Below, one piece after another: positions 1 to 8,439 of a DNA stretch of 64,000 nucleotides. The first letter of the stretch is position 1, and each line of letters starts with the position of its first letter. Below the pieces are notes generated by a model. That model did not search any database. It had not been told where the DNA came from and was given only the letters and a program-made list of their open reading frames with translations. This DNA is from Neoechinorhynchus agilis. Lineage: Eukaryota > Acanthocephala. Location: contig CM121342.1 in the NCBI GenBank assembly GCA_051530055.1, forward strand, positions 11,656,001-11,720,000. Reading direction: 5' to 3'. A program made the translations under genes and the position numbers.

Positions 1-84
1 AGCAAATCCGAGAATCAAACCGATATCTCATTAATCCATCGTCGGCGTTCCGTATAGTGGTAAACATAAAAAACGGAAAGTGAG

Positions 85-492
85 ATGAATTTAAGAAATG
101 ATATAATTAAGCGAATTCGCGCAGGAAACTACATTTTCGCCCGCATGCAAATTGGTCGGTATCTTCATACACTACAGGACTTTTATAGCCATTCGAATTG
201 GATCGAAATGGGAAACACGGTACCTAACCCAAATCTTGGTCTGAACGAGGATATTGGACAGGTTCTCGGTCCCAACGAACAAGCGTGTCATGCTCGGGGA
301 TGCCGACAAATCATTGTCGAAGCTGATGCATTACAGGCGCTAGTTCTCAAAAGGAGATATTTGATATATTATGATTGCTATGATAATATTTTAAGGCGAC
401 GTGGCATCGTTATAAAGGGCAGAAGTTTAAGAACGTTAAACAAGCACCCTGAAGATCTCAATATCATAGCATTTTTTAAACCTAAGAAATAA
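85..492 (+). CDS. VWA7-like protein, N-terminal exon (partial gene)
   Basis: The reading frame contains LHTLQDFYSHSNWIEMGN, the hallmark block of the N-terminal domain of von Willebrand factor A domain-containing protein 7 and its invertebrate relatives. That block lies near residues 28-45, followed by a region matching the family up to a Cys-rich stretch (QACHARGC). The later part of the frame no longer matches the family, so a splice donor probably lies somewhere after about position 300. Frame 85 opens just after an upstream in-frame stop, and earlier exons may lie outside the window. The next recognisable block of the same protein is at 1158-1772 on the same strand. Family membership is seen in sequence; the exon boundaries are inferred. 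Confidence 0.7.
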   Translation: MNLRNDIIKRIRAGNYIFARMQIGRYLHTLQDFYSHSNWIEMGNTVPNPNLGLNEDIGQVLGPNEQACHARGCRQIIVEADALQALVLKRRYLIYYDCYDNILRRRGIVIKGRSLRTLNKHPEDLNIIAFFKPKK

Positions 493-837
493 CTTCGTCA
501 TAGTGTTTCGATAAAAGAGAGTACAACAACTTTAGTAAAAAATCGAACTTTTCCAACCTCAAAATTCCTTCTACTTTTTTGCTAGAATTACGTTAGGTCT
601 ATAATTTCGGTTTCTTTCAACCGAAAGCACTTCGAATTTCGGGTTTTTAAAAGATAACCTAATGAATCGCAATAAAATTTATTGGAAAAACCCAAAACAT
701 GTCGTGAGCTAAATTAGATACCTTTCAAACATCTATTCTACTATTTTTGTTCATATATTGTTAGGTCTATAACTTTTTTGTTTCAACTGCGACAATTCCT
801 TGTGGATTATAAAAGCTTTCCCATTCCCTCAGTGTTG

Positions 838-1085
838 GAACATCCTTTAATCGGCTTTTCCTTTTAAGCACACAGCCAACCGATATTTTAGATACGTCTA
901 AGTGATTGAATCATTCTATCATCCCGAAAATTTTCTCAACTATGGTGATGAGTCTCCCTCCTCCTGGGGGGAGGTATCTGAGGATCCTGAGGGATTCTTA
1001 TAAACTAGTAACCGCGTATTGTTCAAGCTGTTAAATGATTTAATCACTTAATGCTTAAAAGGGAAAAGCCGAGTAAATGATGTTC
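838..1085. repeat. Foldback element between VWA7-like exons
   Basis: About 48 bp at 838-886 (AACATCCTTTAATCGGC and onward) is the inverted complement of 1030-1085. The interior (945-1000) has a GC-rich hairpin, CTCCTCCTGGGGGGAGG, followed by ATCTGAGGATCC. The same interior signature recurs at 17270-17320 and 22620-22670, which makes this a dispersed family. No reading frame is visible. Confidence 0.7.
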
Positions 1086-1157
1086 TAAAGAAATTATTAA
1101 ACGTTCAACTTCAAAACTTATTTAACAAGAAAAAACAAATTTTATTATACGATTGTT

Positions 1158-1772
1158 GTGGCTCAACGGCGTAACGTCGTTCGAGAGAGTGTAAATAAGG
1201 CAAAACTGTTAACAAGCGGCTACGTAGGAAAATTAAAGAAAAGTTTTAACTTCGTTAAAAAACCGGCCGGTGTAAGTAAATGTTCCCATGGCGGAATTTT
1301 GGACAGAAGTGCGACGGAGGATGCAGTTGGGGGAATTAACAAGGATAGTATCGATGTTCTCTACTCACCACATCATCATCTTCATTTGGAAGCAGCGAGG
1401 GTGTCCGTAATGGCCACGGAACAGTTCTTTAACAAATTAAGAGAAGAAATCGGGAATAGAAGATTTTCGCAGCTTTTGTTCATTGATCCGAGTGACGATG
1501 ACGATCAGAGGGTTTATAGATGTGATCAATGTAATATGGAAGTCAAAGTAAATGGGGAGTGTGCATTGGAAGATGAGACGATCGGAAGAGTGAACTCCAA
1601 TTTGGACGATTTGGTGACCGTGATCGACCGAATAAGTGAACGTGACAAACAAAAGGAGGCAGAGAAGTATGTCATGGAAGCAAGGAATAAGGTTGGTCTT
1701 CATAATGGCCAAATAGTCGGGTTTAAGCGAACTTGTACAAGTGCGAGGTGCTTCAAACATCAAGACTTATAG
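1158..1772 (+). CDS. VWA7-like protein, second conserved block
   Basis: The segment KLLTSGYVG, then KCSHGGILDRS, GGINKDS and SPHHHLHLEAA matches in order the region of VWA7 that follows the QDFYSHSNW block (LTSGY, KCSHGG, GGINKDS, SPHH-LH-AA). In known family members this is followed at once by the VWA domain with its DxTGSM motif. Here the frame instead runs into an Asp-rich, unrelated tail with no metal-ion-dependent adhesion motif, and it stops. Either another intron follows, or the gene is a truncated or decayed paralogue. The true start is not an initiator inside this frame; it is probably an exon entered by splicing upstream of about 1190. Confidence 0.65.
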   Translation: MAQRRNVVRESVNKAKLLTSGYVGKLKKSFNFVKKPAGVSKCSHGGILDRSATEDAVGGINKDSIDVLYSPHHHLHLEAARVSVMATEQFFNKLREEIGNRRFSQLLFIDPSDDDDQRVYRCDQCNMEVKVNGECALEDETIGRVNSNLDDLVTVIDRISERDKQKEAEKYVMEARNKVGLHNGQIVGFKRTCTSARCFKHQDL

Positions 1773-1919
1773 GCGATTAGAAATTTAGGTGGTAACCTTC
1801 AACAAATCTACTTATTAAGGAGAATAAAGATGATTAACTCTAGGAAAAACTGAAATTCTAACTGTGTCGATATGTGAGAGGAGGAACCGGGCTGTATATG
1901 ATTAGAGAATTATTATTTA

Positions 1920-2012
1920 AGAATTTTTTCGATTAAAAACGTTCTGCGAACGCTCAAGAACTGACGATAAACTCTGATGAGGTTCGCAAAACGTTTTTAA
2001 TCGAAAAGACTT
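1920..2012. repeat. Foldback with hammerhead-like motif (CAAAA variant)
   Basis: The arms TTCGATTAAAAACGTT (about 1927) and AACGTTTTTAATCGAA (about 1991) are inverted complements. Between them lies CTGACGA, a short stem ending in GGTTCGC, and AAAACG. This resembles the hammerhead core but has CAAAA in place of GAAA. A sister sequence occurs at 14565-14615. Confidence 0.55.
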
Positions 2013-2044
2013 CGGAATAAAGTTCGAAAATTGAATTGTTCTTT

Positions 2045-2172
2045 ATGGTTCTTTTATGGCGCGAAGAAAAATTAAAATGATGATTTTATTTTAAGTCCGT
2101 TTGATTTCGACGATGCACAGTCCGTAGTTTAAAATCATCATTTAGTTTTTCTACGCGCCATAAAACAACCAA
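2045..2172. repeat. Foldback repeat, TTTATGGCGCG family
   Basis: Arms of about 45 bp are inverted complements: TTTATGGCGCGAAGAAAAAT at 2053 and its mirror ending at 2165. They surround a short centre containing TTTCGACGATGCACA. A longer copy of the same family sits in an ERCC6 intron at 42020-42325. Confidence 0.7.
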
Positions 2173-2509
2173 CTTCTAAACAATAATTCAAATTAAATAA
2201 ACACTTGAGAAAAGCGTCCGATTTCACAATTTTTACAACTCAATGCTAACCTCGGAAGAGAATTTACCGGAAGAAATAACAAAACGAAAGTCTAACCGAT
2301 AAAAAATACCAATTCTTTTCAGCATAAACAAAAAACATATCAAGAGAAAATCCATATCGGGATTGCAAATTTTGATTTATTGTGAACATAATCACCCGTC
2401 TAAAAATCACTTTATTGTCGAAAGAGAAAAACCTCACCCTATCAGCTAATGTTTTAAATTTTTTCATTCGTACTTGAATGTTATTTTTCGTTAACGTATC
2501 CATTGATAT

Positions 2510-2668
2510 TATTCTGGTCATAATAATCCCGGTAATAGCACATTTGATTTTGATTTATTGGAAATATTTCGCGAGGTGACCTCGCCTCATCAGTCATTGT
2601 TTGTAAGTTATTAAATATTCGAGTTCGTGAACTCGGATATTATTACCGGGATTATTATCACCAAAATA
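2510..2668. repeat. Foldback element with AATAATCCCGGTAATA arms
   Basis: The arm around 2520-2536 (AATAATCCCGGTAATA) is mirrored at 2643-2659 (TATTACCGGGATTATTA). The minus strand of the centre carries the best hammerhead-like core in the window (separate entry). No coding potential is seen. Confidence 0.7.
2552..2593 (-). ncRNA. Candidate hammerhead ribozyme core
   Basis: Read on the minus strand from 2593: CTGATGA, then G, then the stem II hairpin GCGAG-GTCAC-CTCGC with five perfect pairs, then GAAA, then TATT-TCC-AATA and AATC. These are the invariant CUGANGA and GAAA boxes in the correct order with a closed stem II. A short possible stem III precedes an AUC cleavage triplet. Stem I was not convincingly found. 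The core is seen directly; self-cleavage is inference. Confidence 0.55.
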
Positions 2669-3039
2669 ATACTTTGACTAACCCGAAGGATTTTTTATCG
2701 ATGATTATCCATTAATGATTGACAAGTGAGCGCTTCCACATAAAAAACGGACAGCCCTAGAATTCTTCCGTAGCTACGTCGAATAAAACAATGGTCCAAA
2801 AATATCGAATTAAATTGCGCACTGCTGATTTAAATTCGATTTGATGAAAAAAATACGGGTTAATCTTCATTCGGGGACGGGAATGCCAGACCGAGCTTGA
2901 ACGCACCACCGTTTTCTACGACGAATGCCAAAGGCCACTGTAGTCTCGTCGGATTCAGGGTGGCTTTATCAGCAAACTAAACGCCATACCGCCACAAATA
3001 AGGTTGTAGAAAGATAAAGAAAATCAGATTGAAAACTGC

Positions 3040-3262
3040 ATTCGGCTGAGTGGTTAGAGATATCTTTTTGTTTATGTCGCTTGCTGACACCCGAGGGAGA
3101 GGTCGCGTTAAAGAGACGAATGTGTATTTCGACCTATTGAATCAAAGTCATTTGATCAATTCAATTGCTTGTATCGATTGATTCAATAGGTCGAAATACA
3201 CATTCGTCTCTTTTACGCGATCTCTCTCTCGGGTGTCGACAAGCGACCTAAACAGTAACAAA
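3040..3262. repeat. Foldback MITE, family A
   Basis: The arms carry GACACCCGAGGGAGAGGTCG... and its mirror ...CTCTCTCTCGGGTGTCGAC, plus CGAATGTGTATTTCGACC and its mirror, in total about 100 bp each side around a short centre. The outer end is GCATTCGGC(T/C)GAGTGGTTAGAGAT. Other copies are at 16233-16337, 39008-39198 and 41399-41626, and a remnant is near 18325-18360. Confidence 0.8.
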
Positions 3263-3317
3263 GAAAATCGTATAAGGTCAAGTTGTTGCTTTGATTGGAT
3301 AGTATATTTGTTTTTGT

Positions 3318-3902
3318 GACGTCTCTCACCCACACATTTATTTGATCGAATTTTCGAGACTCGCCGGTCTCCTCTTCAGGTGTTGTCAACATCTAAAACA
3401 CAAACAAGCGCTCGCTCAACATAAATTTACGTTTTGACTCGGGACCCCGGGTCCGTCATGCCCGTTAGCAGAGGCGCAATTTTCCGTGCTGCTACCCTGG
3501 GGGGAACTTAGGTCGTGAGCGGATATCTGTGGCTGATAACTCCAGGGTCACATTCCCTTTGTTGCCTTCCATACGCTCTTGTCGCTCGGCCTGTTCTATC
3601 ATCATGGACTCCATTATGAGCCTTCGTTGTAGGTGATCCTCACTCACTAGCATTGCTGCATTTTCAAATCCGATAGAGTGCGAGTTTTGGTGCGCATCGC
3701 TGACGTCGGGCACCCCGTCCGCATGACATAACGGTGTTGTCTAATGCGCTTGCCTAGCGGGCCCGGAGTCCTGAGTCAAAACGTAAATTGATGTGTAGCG
3801 AGCGTTTGTTTGTGTTTTAGATGCTGACAACACCTGAAGAGGAGACCGGCGAGTCTCGAAAATTCGATCAAATAAATAGATGTCTGGGTGAGAGACGTCA
3901 CA
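3318..3902. repeat. Large foldback element with paired hammerhead-like arms
   Basis: The left arm (about 3318-3450, starting GTGACGTCTCTCACC) and the right arm (about 3770-3902, ending GGTGAGAGACGTCAC) are near-perfect inverted repeats of about 130 bp. They flank a 320-bp GC-richer centre that holds a minus-strand frame of 73 codons (3492-3713) of unknown origin. Each arm contains CTGAAGA, a stem II GAGAC/GTCTC and GAAA: minus 3379-3352 and plus 3834-3861. An inverted pair of terminal repeats around a short interior fits a Penelope-like derivative. Confidence 0.7.
3834..3861 (+). ncRNA. Candidate hammerhead ribozyme core (right arm)
   Basis: CTGAAGA (3834-3840), G, stem II GAGAC-CGGCGA-GTCTC (3842-3857), GAAA (3858-3861). 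Stem II has five perfect base pairs. The mirrored copy in the left arm runs 3379 to 3352 on the minus strand. Confidence 0.55.
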
Positions 3903-4062
3903 ATAACAATAAAGAAAATCTTTATTTTCGATCTTCTGCCATCTTCTTCAGGAATATACAAAGACGCGTGGAGTTGATTGAAGTGTGCTTTAAAGTAGCT
4001 ACATTGAAGTGTGTGTGTGGAAAGTTCGTTATCGATCTAAGCCATCCTTCAATGAATGTGAA
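3900..4062. repeat. Dispersed repeat, family D
   Basis: A block with AAAGAAAATCTTTATTTTCG, a CATCTTCTTCAGGAAT segment, GTAGC-ACATTGAAGTGTGTG and GGAAAGTTCGT. It recurs in degenerate form at 25935-26090 and 30305-30400. The minus strand has CTGAAGA, a weak 3-bp stem, GAAA and then a 7-bp hairpin (ATAAAGA/TCTTTAT), another hammerhead-like arrangement (3951-3926). Confidence 0.6.
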
Positions 4063-4089
4063 AATGAAATCCCCTCAATTTAATACTGT

Positions 4090-4218
4090 TTCAAAAATGT
4101 CGGATTTTAAAAAATTCTCCCCGCTGATTGATTTCTCCGATATTTCACGTGTTCGATAATTTCCCTACATTTTCTTAACACGTGAAATACCGGGGAAGTA
4201 AATCGGGGAGGGTGAATT
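4090..4218. repeat. Foldback repeat around CACGTG arms
   Basis: AAAAATTCTCCCC...GATATTTCACGTG at 4110-4150 is mirrored by CACGTGAAATACCGGGG...GGGTGAATTTTT at 4180-4222. A related but diverged foldback lies at 45893-46015. Confidence 0.6.
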
Positions 4219-4361
4219 TTTAAAAATCCGAGATGTCTTAAAATAAGAAAAAGAAAGTATCTTCCCCCGCCGAAGATATATGAATTATTGGGTGTTTTTT
4301 TCAACCGCATGGTCATAATCTTGTGAAATACTATTTGATTTTATAGCCGTCATAGTTTCAG

Positions 4362-6055
4362 ATGGATATGGACGGCCTCAATGACGGCGGTGTGGAGATT
4401 ATTGAAGACTATGGCCTTGTTGACTCACAATCTCATTCAAGACGACAACGAACGAAAAAATTCCAAAGTAAAATTTTGTTTTGAGACATAATCTTGCTGA
4501 GAATGTTAAAAACTAGAAAAGCAACGTACACTGTTTCAAGCAAGATCAACTGGAACGTTGAGATTGGACGTGCCGATTGCATGTTCAACTACTGGTAGTA
4601 CTGATTGGGATTTGTTTGGATTGCCTCGATCATTGATCAACGCTTTGATTGCATCGGGATACGAGTCTCCTACAGAAGTTCAGCGTCGTATGTTGGAAAC
4701 GGAATGGCCTGAGATGCACAGTAGCAGGTTTATAATTGCAGCGGAAACTGGTTCTGGGAAGACATTGGCATACGCTATACCCATAATCGCTCGTTTAATC
4801 GACGATCCTTTTCAGGTATTGATCATAGCACCAACACGCGAATTGTGTTTGCAGATAAAACAAGTGTTCGTTTTCGCAACTGCAGGTTCGAATGTGTGTA
4901 CGTTACCTCTTGTAGGTGGAATCTCGATCCAGAAGCAACAGCGATTGATTGGTAAAAATCCACAAGTGATTGTGGCAACACCGGGTAGATTATTGGCTCT
5001 TTTAAATGATGAAGAACTAAAAATAAAGAATAAGTTTCGACGTAACCTTCGATTCCTAGTATTGGATGAAGCCGACCGTTTGTTTGATCAAAACAACGGA
5101 ACCGCACTACGAGATATCAGCAAATTGTGTATTCGACGACGATCTTCGAGATGTCCCATGTACACCTTTGTGTTATCAGCCACAGTTTTGAACAATCAGC
5201 ACAAACTGGAGAAATTCAGAAATAAAATTGTTCCGGATATTTTGATCGATACGACTGGACAGCGAGTGCAAATCCCACAAGGAATTAGTGAGTATCGAAT
5301 ACTGTGTGCAACGGATGAAAAAGATTATTACTTGGTGTATGTTCTGAGTACTCTATCGAAAACTAATCACAGAACCATATTGTTTGTGAACAGTATTGAT
5401 CAAGCGAAACGACTTAGATCTTTACTTACGTTGATGAAGATTAACTCGCTCGTTCTACATTCCCATCAGCGACAAAAACACCGTCTAAGTACACTTGAAC
5501 GATTCTGTTCATCGATAGATAAAGCCGTGTTGGTTGCTACGGATGTTGCAGCACGAGGCATCGATGTCTTGTCGATCGAAACCGTAATTCATTATAATGT
5601 TCCAAGGTCGTTTGATCTTTACATCCACCGATCAGGCAGGACAGGAAGGCTTCAGACTGAGGGAACAACAATTGTGTTCGTGTGTCCCGAAGAAACGGAA
5701 ATGTACCGTAGATTGCTGAGCGCCATGAAAAAGACTGAGCTTAAAGACTTTGAGGTTAACTATAAGAGAATGGATCGGCTTAGACGATTGGTACAGGTTA
5801 GTGAAGAAATCGAAAAACGACAGTTCAGTATCAGGGTGAATTCAAATAATATGGATTGGTTCGAACACCATGCTAAAGAATGTGACTTGGAGTTGGATGA
5901 AAATATTACGTGAGCTATTTAATATCGCTTATACTTATCTTAATCGTTCTATTAGGCGAAAACATTCTTATTGTAAAAGCAAGTGTGAAAGTCAACACAT
6001 GGAACTCACGAAACTAATGGCTGAAAGAGAAGCTTTGTTTAGTAACTTGTACTGA
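4362..6055 (+). CDS. DDX24: ATP-dependent RNA helicase DDX24 (Mak5 type)
   Basis: This is a DEAD-box helicase of the DDX24/Mak5 group, which acts in large-subunit ribosome assembly in the nucleolus. I read three exons: 4362-4467, 4517-5909 and 5956-6055, joined by GT-AG introns of 49 and 46 nt, giving about 532 residues. Motifs in order are AETGSGKT (about 111-118), PTREL, VGGISIQKQQR, TPGRL, DEAD (219-222), SAT (256-258), ATDVAARG and HRSGRTGR. The segments CATDEKDYYL and WFEHHAKECDLELDE are typical of DDX24 rather than other DEAD-box families. The last exon supplies the short basic C-terminal tail of the family. TTTCAG lies directly before the ATG. The protein is shorter than vertebrate DDX24, mostly at the N-terminus and because the family insert is missing. 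Confidence 0.88.
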
Positions 6056-6056
6056 T

Positions 6057-6640
6057 TAAATATCGAAATTTATACGGACGACAACCATTTAGACCAGTTG
6101 TTCTCAAACTTTTTTTGACATAAGGACCCTTTTTCAGGTGAAAAACTTGTACAGATTAAAAAACCCACTAAATGTATAAATTAAAATTTTTTGTTTAAAA
6201 CAAATTACAAATTTAATGACTTGGATTTAAGGGATGAGGGTATTGAAGTCCGGATCAATGAACATTTCCACGGACTGAATCCACGTTCTACCAAATAGGA
6301 AAACGGAAAAACAATTAACAACCTCCGTACAAAATGCAGGATATTTAATTGATATCCGTTTTTTAGTAGCCAGAATTTCTAGTGTCCTTTTTCTAAAAAC
6401 ATATTTTGAATGTCTCATTTGTGGATATGTTAATAAGCAGCTCTTTGATTCATCTGTATTCGGGATCGGAGTTCGTTTACACGCAAAGGAGTTCAACACC
6501 CAGTTGGGAATATACAAGTCGTTCAGATCTGCATTCTTCATCTCTATTTTGCAATTTCGATAGATTTGAAAAAGCTGAAACTCTCCTTTTTCTAAGTTTT
6601 GTTTATACAGATAAAGTTTTACTAAAAACGCAGAAATTAC
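6057..6640. other. Non-coding stretch after DDX24
   Basis: AT-rich sequence with no convincing gene. Short frames on both strands show no recognisable motif. It ends against a LINE fragment. Confidence 0.4.
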
Positions 6641-6654
6641 GCTTTTAGTTTTGA

Positions 6655-6870
6655 TTAAATTTTTTGGAATCGAGACACTCGGGTCGTTGGGTACCGCGGC
6701 GCAGGCGGTCCGAGATCAGGAGCATTCCTCCTACAAAACATAAGTCTACCCCTTCAACGAGAAGGGACCATGTATCCGTCATTTCGACCGTTACACCAGG
6801 ATGGCGGGATAGTGATCCAAAGCAGTGGCAGGAATGTTGGTAAGATTTGGTCGAGATTGACAGTTTCAAA
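6655..6870 (+). mobile_element. LINE 3'-end fragment
   Basis: The plus strand reads GIETLGSLGT-like codons near 6667 and then FLLQNISLPLQR near 6722. This matches the extreme C-terminus of the LINE family present at 8.4-10.7 kb and 31.4-34.4 kb (VETYG...FLAQRIAIAIQR). It is a 5'-truncated, decayed copy. Confidence 0.6.
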
Positions 6871-7242
6871 TTAGTTTCGTTAAATTAGCTATATAGGCCA
6901 TGTCATTTTTTGAGCTAATTAAATTGTTTTTTCTAAATAATTGTTTTTGTTTTCCAGGAATTCTAACACTGACGTTAAGTACAAAGGCTTTTTTCTAAAA
7001 GAGAGAAAGATGTTTATATTTTACTGAGGACATGAACATCTCTAGACACAAATTGTTATTTCTTAAAATAATAATAAATATTGATGGCATTTTCTTCTTT
7101 TATATTAAACATTGCGCGTACCTCTTCCACTTTAATGTTGTTTTCATTGACCCCAAAATCAATTTTAATTTCCTGTGGCCATGAACCCTGGAGGTACGTA
7201 CGGACCACGTTGGGAACCATTAGCGGATGAGATGGTTTATTT

Positions 7243-7431
7243 TTGGGTCGTTATAAAAGAATGGTAAGACATAATGCTCGTATGAACTATTTCATTTTGC
7301 GCGATGAAAGAGTTAAGAAATTAGTCAGAGAAAGCGATAATTCATTGTACACAATAATTGCCGGCTTTTTCTTTGGAATTTTAGTCTTAAACTTCATTGC
7401 CGCATGGTTAAAATGTACAATAAAAATGTAG
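7243..7431 (+). CDS. Small single-pass membrane protein, unrecognised
   Basis: This is a reading frame of up to 62 codons, probably starting at the internal Met at 7261. A basic N-terminal half is followed by one strong hydrophobic helix (YTIIAGFFFGILVLNFIAAW) close to the C-terminus, with a Lys just after it. This looks like a tail-anchored or mitochondrial inner-membrane small protein. I do not recognise a family. The next plus-strand frame starts 142 bp downstream, so the two could share an operon or a transcript. Confidence 0.4.
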   Translation: MGRYKRMVRHNARMNYFILRDERVKKLVRESDNSLYTIIAGFFFGILVLNFIAAWLKCTIKM

Positions 7432-7572
7432 AATACAACAAGTTTAGATTTGCATGAGATAAGCATTCTGCCTTGTCTTCGATAAGAATGCTAAATCGAT
7501 AATGTGCGAAAAACTCTTACGCTCGTCCTTACTCAGAGTTAAACGACGCCAAACGTCCATGAATCACACAAT

Positions 7573-8196
7573 ATGGCACCCGGGCGCCTCATAAACCATT
7601 ATCAAAGACTTGTAAAGAAAGTAACACTGCAACTCATTAAAAAGGCGTGGCTTATGTTTAGTAGATATAAATATTATCGAGATCCATTTTTGAATCAAAT
7701 GCTGAAAGCTAAGCCATATATTGATCCAGTAGTGATCAATACATTACCTGATCAGATACTTTCCACTTTCACACCCGACGTAGACGAATCGTTGGATCTG
7801 CGAGATGATAATCCGTATCCTGATGTACAAGTCAATCTCGATAGAAGACCGTTTCATTCAATGTCGTTGTTTAGATTGAAATCAGCAGACCATTTGAAAT
7901 ACGGATACCGATACCTCGAGTCTATTCATTACCACGATGATCAGGATTATGAGAAAGGATTCGTTAACTACGCCCTACCTGAAGGGTATGGATCTTTATA
8001 CAGCCAAGGAGATTTCGATGAAGTCATTCTCGATAGCATCAGAACGAATGAAGATAGAATACCTGTCGAAATGCAACGGCATGAAAATTTCGATTATTCG
8101 CCATTGCCAGTGTCATCTTATCTACACTGGATACCCTTGTCACAAACAAGGAAGATGTTTCAATCCGGAAACGAACTGTGGATGGAAAAGAAGTAG
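7573..8196 (+). CDS. Unrecognised 207-residue protein
   Basis: An open frame starting ATGGCACCC. The N-terminus is basic and amphipathic (NHYQRLVKKVTLQLIKKAW), as in a mitochondrial presequence or a membrane-binding helix. The rest is acidic and Tyr/Asp-rich, with repeated YxDxQ-like patterns, a YALPEGYG segment and no Cys. Codon use looks like a real gene. The basic start would suit a mitochondrial protein, but no family motif is recognised. Confidence 0.5.
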   Translation: MAPGRLINHYQRLVKKVTLQLIKKAWLMFSRYKYYRDPFLNQMLKAKPYIDPVVINTLPDQILSTFTPDVDESLDLRDDNPYPDVQVNLDRRPFHSMSLFRLKSADHLKYGYRYLESIHYHDDQDYEKGFVNYALPEGYGSLYSQGDFDEVILDSIRTNEDRIPVEMQRHENFDYSPLPVSSYLHWIPLSQTRKMFQSGNELWMEKK

Positions 8197-8439
8197 TTTA
8201 AATACACTTTTTTCTCTCTAATTGTCCGTCAATTTCGTTGAATATCTCATTTTAGGTTTTGATCCAAAATACTTGGAGGACGAGGAATGCGGTTAAATTA
8301 GAATGCGTACTTATTCCCAGCCCCTCGGCTGCCTCCGAAATGTATCCCATGCGGCTGTAAAAATAGCTCAAAACCTCCTTAAATCCTAAACAGTTTTCGG
8401 TAGCCAGAGATAGACACTGCGCTTTACCATCGGCGGACT

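Noticed and set aside
1437-1763. Minus-strand ORF over the second VWA7-like block.
   Set aside because: The plus strand carries family motifs; the minus frame has none.
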